Assembly: GCA_039619475.1 (NCBI GenBank)
Contig: CM077115.1
Coordinates: 493,231,352 to 493,295,351, forward strand
Direction: 5' to 3'
Length of the DNA: 64,000 nt
Source: Icerya purchasi
Lineage: Eukaryota; Arthropoda; Insecta; Hemiptera; Monophlebidae
Below are positions 54,301 through 62,402 of the stretch, in pieces. Under the pieces are notes generated by a model. It searched no databases. It was not told the origin of the DNA and was given only the letters and a program-made list of their open reading frames with translations. The position numbers were made by a program, and so were the translations under genes. Numbering within the stretch: position 1 is the first letter of the stretch; each line of letters opens with the position of its first letter.

Positions 54301-57300
54301 CGGCGACGTGTTTGCTTATAAAAAAGAGTATACTATATATTTCAGAGTGTCGGCCCTAAAATCAAACCCTGAAGTATTCTGTAAATGTTACGCTGTGCTC
54401 AAAAATTTATTCTTACAGTTATTTGTAAGGTAATCGATAAAATTAATTTAACTAAGCATATCTGCATTTACTTTATATACTTTTTATTATTGAAATTATT
54501 TTTCAACGTTTATTGAAAGTAATTACAACAATATATAATTTTTTAATTAGAAATGGTTAATATTCTTAAAATAAAAATAAAAAAAAATAAAAAAACTTAC
54601 GCCACTGCTTCGAGAAGACATTAAAGTCAGTCCGAATTAGGTGAATAGTGATCTTCAAAACTTATTATTACATTAGAAATTTTTGTGGTATAAACGGGAA
54701 TTTTTACTAGGAACAATTTTATTTATAATAATTTATCAGTTCGATAAACCTTTTTTTCAGTTTTCAGTAAAATGATTTAGTGTTTCTGAATATATGTTAT
54801 TTTGTTACAGAATTCGGTACGTAATTACGTGTTCTCGATAGTGACGTATCTGATACACCCTGTGAAAATATATTGCGTTTTGAATAATGTAGAAAATCAT
54901 ACCCAACTCCAACAAAAATTTCCGGACGGGGTTGGCGCATCGCTAGACGTGACTAAAGTAAAAACTATCTATAATAGGTAAGTAACAAAAGAAAGTACAT
55001 GTTCATGTGCTCCGAACTGATGGAATTAATTCTACATTACGGTCTTTATTTTTATAAATTTCTAGAAGAAGAAAAAAGGAAAAAAACTGTTTTTTTTTTT
55101 TTTTTTTTTTTTGATTGTAATTAAGAAGAAAAATCTTATTGTACATTTTTAAAAACGTCTAGGAAATAGTAACCAAATTAATTTTTCAAAAAGAAATGTT
55201 CGGTTTAAAAATTTTCACCGATTTACAAAAAGATTATTATTATTACTGTATTATTAATCTTTTCATTTGTAACTCTTGACGATTGGCAACATCAGTTTTA
55301 AGAATGTATAACTTCTTGTATATTTCTGAATTGTATGCTTATCGTCGCAATGTTGCGGTTCGATAACATCGTAGTTTAACAATTAAAAATAAAGTATTTC
55401 TTAAAAATCAATAAAACTCATTGATTTATTTGGCCATTTAAGACAACTGTTTATAATAGGCGGTAGACTAACATCTTTTACGTGTTCTGTTCTTAATCTT
55501 TTTACACGCTAATTTTTTCTGTATTTTGTTAGAAAATTTAACTCGTATTACAAATAAGAAAAGCGTGTACTTTTATACATACAATTAGATATAAACGATA
55601 TACATAGATTAGTTCATAAATTTTGGTCACGCCCCTTACATTGCGCGGAAAAATACGTCAGCGAAAACTAAATGGCATGCGCTTGTAGCGTGGCATGTTT
55701 TACATTAATTTTGAAAATTTCAGCTTGATAGCTTGTTATGGACGTCCGTACGATTCCTGCAAAGTCATGTCGAATTCTGCCTACGGGATTTCGTGTTAAA
55801 AAAAAAAAGAGGTGAAATTTTGTTACAAAAGTTTAATGTACATTTTAGTCGTCGTTTATATTTTCATCTTTTCCAAAATACCCGGTCGCCTATGTTTCAT
55901 ACATTCGTTTTTTACCCATTCCACTTTTAAAGTATTCTCAAACTCAGCTTGAGGAATGCGTTTAAGGAAATCCTTACAAGCGCGGGGGGTGCTTACGCGC
56001 CACGTAAGTCTTTTTGAATATTGGAATGAGCCAAAAATCACATGGCACGACGCCAGGACTATACGGAGGATGTGTCAACACCTCAATATTACGTTTTCGT
56101 AATAATTCAATCGAAGGTTTCGATGTATGCGGCTTGGCATTTCCATGATGCCCGTTCTCACGATACCATACCGGCATCAAAAATCTCACGCGAAAATTAC
56201 TTCGTAAAAATGGTACACGTGCACACGCAGAAGAAAACGTTTAAATGCCCCCCCCCCCCCCCCCCAACAGCTCAGAGTGACTGCTTTTCGACCTTGTTGT
56301 CCTTTTATCCACAACAGTGTTGTCGAGGGAGTCGCCGAAAATTGGCCACTCGATTATGAATCCGTAGTCAGATTTTGATATGACTTCGCGCGGATGGCCT
56401 GTACGAGTGTCGATTTGAAGCTACCGAAATTTTCAGAATTAATGTAAAATATTCCACGCTATATTTCGAGGGGTGTGGCCAAAATTTATGGGCCAACCTA
56501 TGTATATTATAACTTATCGTTAAGTTTAGAAACACGAAATGGTTGACTCAGTTTTAATTATTAATACCTAAAATGCAAATGGCTTACTTAACACGATGAA
56601 CTAGACACTTTTATTAAACATAAAAGTTTGTAAATTGTTCCATATTTAAACAAATTGTGTGACTTTTACGATAGTTTAATTAATAAAATATAAAATAAAA
56701 TCACAATTATTTGCACAATTAACAAATTTCGTTCAAATGTAAATTCAGTTAGTTGCTATTAGGTATGGTTCGGCGTAAAACTGAGCATATTATTTATATT
56801 TTTTAAATTGTGTAAATTGCGATTTTATTTTATATTTTATTGAACTATTATAAACATAAAAGTGTTGATATTGCACTAATATCAGAATTCGTTTTACCAA
56901 CAATAATTATTTTAGGATTAATGGTTATATTTACTGCGAACTATCCAAATGGCAAAACCCACGCTGGCTCGACTCTACTTGTTAAGAATGGCATTAAATA
57001 CTATCTGATTACTTTCAAAGCACTGTAATAACTGCGAGCCCTTAACAGCATGGAACTCAGTATCTGCGCAAGCTGTTCGCGAAGGTACACTATCCAAAAA
57101 AAAAAGTTAAATAAATATTTCAACAACTAAACGCAGCTATTTCATATATGGAAAAGTCTTGAACGTTAAACAAACTACATGGGGATTCCATCACCCCTAA
57201 GGGTAAAAAACTATTAAAAAAATAAATGCTAATTCGTGTGAATTTTACTCATCAAAAAAACCGATATACTTGTCCACCGATAACGAAAAGATATCACAGA

Positions 57301-60300
57301 TCTAATCGAATTCTTTATTTCCAAAAGTATCTCTACAAACCATGTATCAAAAATTACGATAAACTGTCTTCCGATTATGTCCTGCACCACTTACAATAAG
57401 CGGTGCGATAATACAACGGCAAAAAAAGCAGAATCTCAGTAGTAAATTTACTGTCAAAGAATTCTAGATGAAAAAATGAACCCTTAATATAAGGTTAAAA
57501 ACAAAAAAAAAAAAGAACTAGAATTTGAGACAACCGTATTATCGGTATAATCCGAGGAGCTACGAAAGCCTCAACCTCAGAACTAAACACCAATATCAGC
57601 CAAGAAAATGGCTATCCACTCAAAGTCAGGGAGCCGTTCAATAAGGATTATTTTAATTTTTATATAAAAAAAAGTATTTTGTTTTTTTATTCGTCTCGTA
57701 TGCATTTCTGTACCGCTGATTGCATCTCGACTTCCCAAATTTTCCGGTGGATTTTCCCAACATTTTCTTTTACGCAAACTTTGTCCTGGCAATCACGAAC
57801 ACATGACGAAAAAAACAGCCGAATCCGTCGAGTCGTTCTTAAATGATGATCTTTTATTTATTAATTTTTTTAAGCGATCTGCATGTAATCGAAGTGATGT
57901 ATTTTCAAGAAGCAATAATAGTTTATCTAATTGATTTTTATAATTTAATAATTTATTACAGCGGAGTAATACACTTATCGGAAGTGACATGTAACTAAAG
58001 CAAAAAGGTGTTGTACTAGCCGCTCGACGAAATCATAGTAAATTATATCACCGATGTGCGGCGTTGTTAGTTACCTGTTTCTAACAAAATTTCCTTTCAT
58101 TAAATATATTATCTTTATTCGACGCGATTTAATCTTACGCACGTACTTATAATAAAGCACTGTGTACTGTAAACGCGTGCTCTATTCGATTATCAAAACT
58201 CATTTGAACCTACGAAATCTAGCTCTGAGGGTGTGTAAAAATTTCGATATAATTGCTCTATCTGAAACTTGGCTAACACATTCTTACAACAGCTGTGAAC
58301 TTATTGATGATAGGTACACTGTTTACAGGAAGGATAGAGATTACAGTAACCCGAAAACAGCCAGAGGTGAAGGAGTTTTACTGGTTTTAAAGAAAATTAT
58401 TCTAGCGGAACAGATTGATGAGTTGGTAGTGAAACCATCATTATGCGACTAATTATGGGTCAAAGTTAAACCAACAGTTTGCGGTACCCGATTACTCATC
58501 GGCCTATTTTATTTTCCACCGCTAACAGATAGAAATATTTTTTTAGATATACAAGTTTATAAAAAAATTTCTGAATTTATACAAAAGTCAAGGTGTAAGG
58601 TAGTAATTTTAGGTGATTTAAATCTTCGAGATTTCTTTAACACTATGAATAAGGGTACTAACCGTTTTTCTAGCGCCAAAGCTATGGATTTATCTGGACC
58701 TATCCGGATTGATTTCTCCTATAACACTATAACTAACCCGATTGGGAGAACTTCAAATTTAGTAAAACAAAAATTTACTTGTGCAACTAGCGATGCACGA
58801 GGATCTGCATGCAGATTTGAGTCTGAAGTGGGTAGACAAGGTTGTCCGTGACTTCACTGTCAACCATGAGAAGCGGCTCCGTCAGTATCCGAATGTTGAG
58901 ACAATACAGAGCTACTCGAAACTACATCAGATATTAGACAAAAGCCGAACGATTTATTTGTTTACATAATAAATTAACGAACTAATATTCTGCACATGTA
59001 TAATTCCCCATTAGTTATGCATACTGCTTATTTGAACATTAATTTAAGATTGTAATACCCTCTGGTATAAAAATTAAAAAAAGCTCTGTTGAATTATTTC
59101 ATTGATAATATAACTTTATATACTAGTCATTAATGTTATGTTTGAATTGTATATCTTCTTTTAGTTACAATGTTGCCCATTGGCAGCATTACACATCTCG
59201 ATAGATAAAGATGAATGAAGAATAAAATGTTTATGAAAGGTTAATTTATGCTTCTAATAATATAAATTCATTTTTTTTTTTTAACACAATAAAAATGTGC
59301 GAATGAAAGAGATTTTAAAGGTCTATTAAAGGTTTTTAAAAAATGAAAAAAACTTCATACGTTATAAAAAATCTTAGAAAAAATTTCTTTTTTTTACAAA
59401 AAAAAAAAAAAAATAAAAATAAATAATAATAATGTTTTTGCTAAAAGAAATCCGTAACATTTAATTTGTTCCTGTAAGTGCTTGTTGGTTTCTTATTTCT
59501 ATCCATCAATCGCTTGCATTTCATTATTATTATTAATATTATTCATCGCATTTTTCAATGTCTTAACCCGTGATAAAGGTTAAAGAAAATTAGATTATTT
59601 AAACTTTTAAATGGAATTTCGGCATTTTTCGATTTAAATTTTTTTATTTAAATTGTAATAAATAACGTGTAAAAATCGATATAAAATTGTTGCTATTTTA
59701 AATTTATGTAAACAGTTAAATTCCGTACACTATTAACAGCAGGGGGTTTTTGGAATCATAAAGTTAACGTTGCGCTTAACAGAAAATTTGCCTGATGAAT
59801 TAGATTTACAAACTGAAACGACTGAAATTATATGGTACGGGCGGAGGTCGCGCAGGGACACGAAATAAAACAATAACATAAATAACTCATGACGTGCACT
59901 AATGAAAATAATATTAATAATGGACGTGTAAAGTTACAATGTGGAAGGTTTACAGTGAAATACTGTACAAAAATAAAATAAAAAAAAGAGAAGTGGTTTC
60001 TAAAGGGAGACACCCGGTAGGAACGAAGTCCCTTTGACTTTTTGGTAGATATACAAGTATAAAGTCATTCATAAAGTATACGATAAAAAATGGCACAATA
60101 TATAAATACCGTACGAATTTAAACAAAAATAATAAATAAATCATCAGACTCGTTGAAATGTGCTAACGTCGCACAAAAAAACCACACCAATTTTCAAATT
60201 CAATAAAATGTACACGTGTTTAAAATTTAGCTTATACAACTGACCGCGTATGATGCTTGCTGCTCGAATGCACATAAAGAGACAGAGAGAAAGAGAACGA

Positions 60301-62371
60301 GAGTGAAGGTTGTCTGTCGGACGACGCATAACGCGATTTTCGTTATCTCACCTTTTCTGCCAGTTTACTCCTACCGATAAGCTTCGTAAAAGAACTTCGT
60401 TCCAATAATAATAATAATAATATATATATATACCGTTTGTCCGAAAAGTAAGGGGGCTAATGCTATAAAAAATCGACAAATTCAGATAGGAAAATTTATT
60501 CTCGGCTAGTTTCTACATAATCCTCCCCCACCACAATGCACCTTTCAGATCGTTCGTACAACCATTGGAAGCTTCTGGAGAACGCTTCTTTTGGAATCCT
60601 TCCCAATGCACGTGTCACAGCCGCTTTAATCGATAGAATGTCGTCAAAACGGATTCCTTTCATGGCAGATTTCAATTTAGGGAACAGGAAGAAGTCACAC
60701 GGGGCCAGGTCCGGTGTGTAGGGCGGGTGGTGCAACACTGGGATACATTTTTTGGTCAAAAACTGGATCACTGATCCGGCGGTATGAGCTGGCGCGTTGT
60801 CATGGAACAGGAAAAAATCTCGGGACTCCCATCTTTCTGGTTGTACGCGTTGAATCCGTTTGCAAAGGCGATTCAGAGTTCCCAAATAGTAGTTGGCAGT
60901 CACGGTGGTGCCTGGAGGCACGAATTCCTTATGTACGATACCTTGAGAATCGAAAAATGTGATGAGCATGGTCTTGGTTTTCGATTTTGCCGCGCGAACC
61001 TTCGTCGGCCGTGGCTCTCCACTGCTCACCCATTCACTCGATTGCTTCTTGGTGGTAGGGCCATACTGATAAACCCATGACTCATCACCGGTAATAATTT
61101 TATCATCGAGCAGCGAAGCGTCTTCATCGATCAAATCAATGAAATTCTGCGACGAGTTCAGGCGCTGTTCTTTTTGCTCCGGCGTTAAAGAATGAGGAAC
61201 GAATTTAGAACAGATCTTCCGCTTGTGTAAAACGTTTCGAATCAGCTCGTGAACGGTTGATTTGGGTATTCCCGACTCATCTTCGAGCATTCGGCATGAT
61301 AAGTGGCGGTCTGCGGCGAAAAGGGTTCGGATTTTGTCGGTTTTATCATCGGTACTCGTCGTCGACGGCCGCCCACTTCTTTTCTCGTCTTGCACCGACT
61401 CTCTCCCCTCCTTAAATTGTTTATACCACTCGAATACCTTCGAAAGGGCTAGACATTCATTACCATACACTTTTTTTAAATCGTTAAACGTTTGGGTAGC
61501 AGTTTTACCGAGTTTAAAATAAAATTTAATTACCGATCGTTGTTCCATTACGAAAAACGTGACACGTTGAAAGAACACACAAATTACAAGACCGTATCTC
61601 ACCAAGAAATAATCACACTACTGACCAACAAAAAATCATACGCTATGTCAAAACATAGTACTACGTCACTGTAATAGTTTCCCTCAGATAGCGCCACTCG
61701 TTTCTTCAGAAAAAAATCAGTCCCCTTACTTTTCGGACAAACGGTGTATATATATATATATCATCATCATCGTCGTCGGTTGCTCGTTACGAGCATCGGG
61801 ACACTATGGATCATCGTAACGTATGTCCAACCGCCATGAGATCCTGTCTATTGCCCGATCGATCATCTCACGCAATGATCCGGCATCAACTATCTTTTTG
61901 ACTCCATCTATGTATCTTATTGGGAGTCTCTTTCTTTTCCGGTGACCCTCTACCATTCCAGTCATAGCCAACTTTTCGAGTCCATCCTGTCGTATAATGT
62001 GCGCAAAGAAGGTCGCTATCCGTCTCTGTATGACATGCTGCAACCTGTGCTCCACGTTGACTTCTTGTAGTATCGACAAGTTCTTTCTTTTCGCAGTCCA
62101 TGGGACCCTTAGCATACGCCTGCAACAGTGCATTTCAAATGCGTCAATGCGCGTAATATCACTCTTTTTTAAGGTCCAGCATTCGGACACATATAGGAAA
62201 ACCGAGAACACCAGTGTATTAATGAGACGTACTTTTGTGCTAATCGTTATGTCGTGGCTCTTCCATACTTTTGTTAGCTGTGATAATGCCAGCTTTGCTA
62301 TCGCTATTCGGTATTTAATTTCTTTAGTTGATCCACCTTCTTTCGTAATCAGCGTTCCCAAGTATATAAAT

Positions 62372-62402
<31 letters not shown>

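Noticed and set aside
57583..57990. Two - strand frames in a GC-richer patch
   Set aside because: The translations show no family motif and do not join in one frame. Possibly a repeat relic, not supportable as a gene.
61997..62377. 126-residue + strand frame
   Set aside because: Shadow of the LINE C-terminal ORF on the opposite strand.
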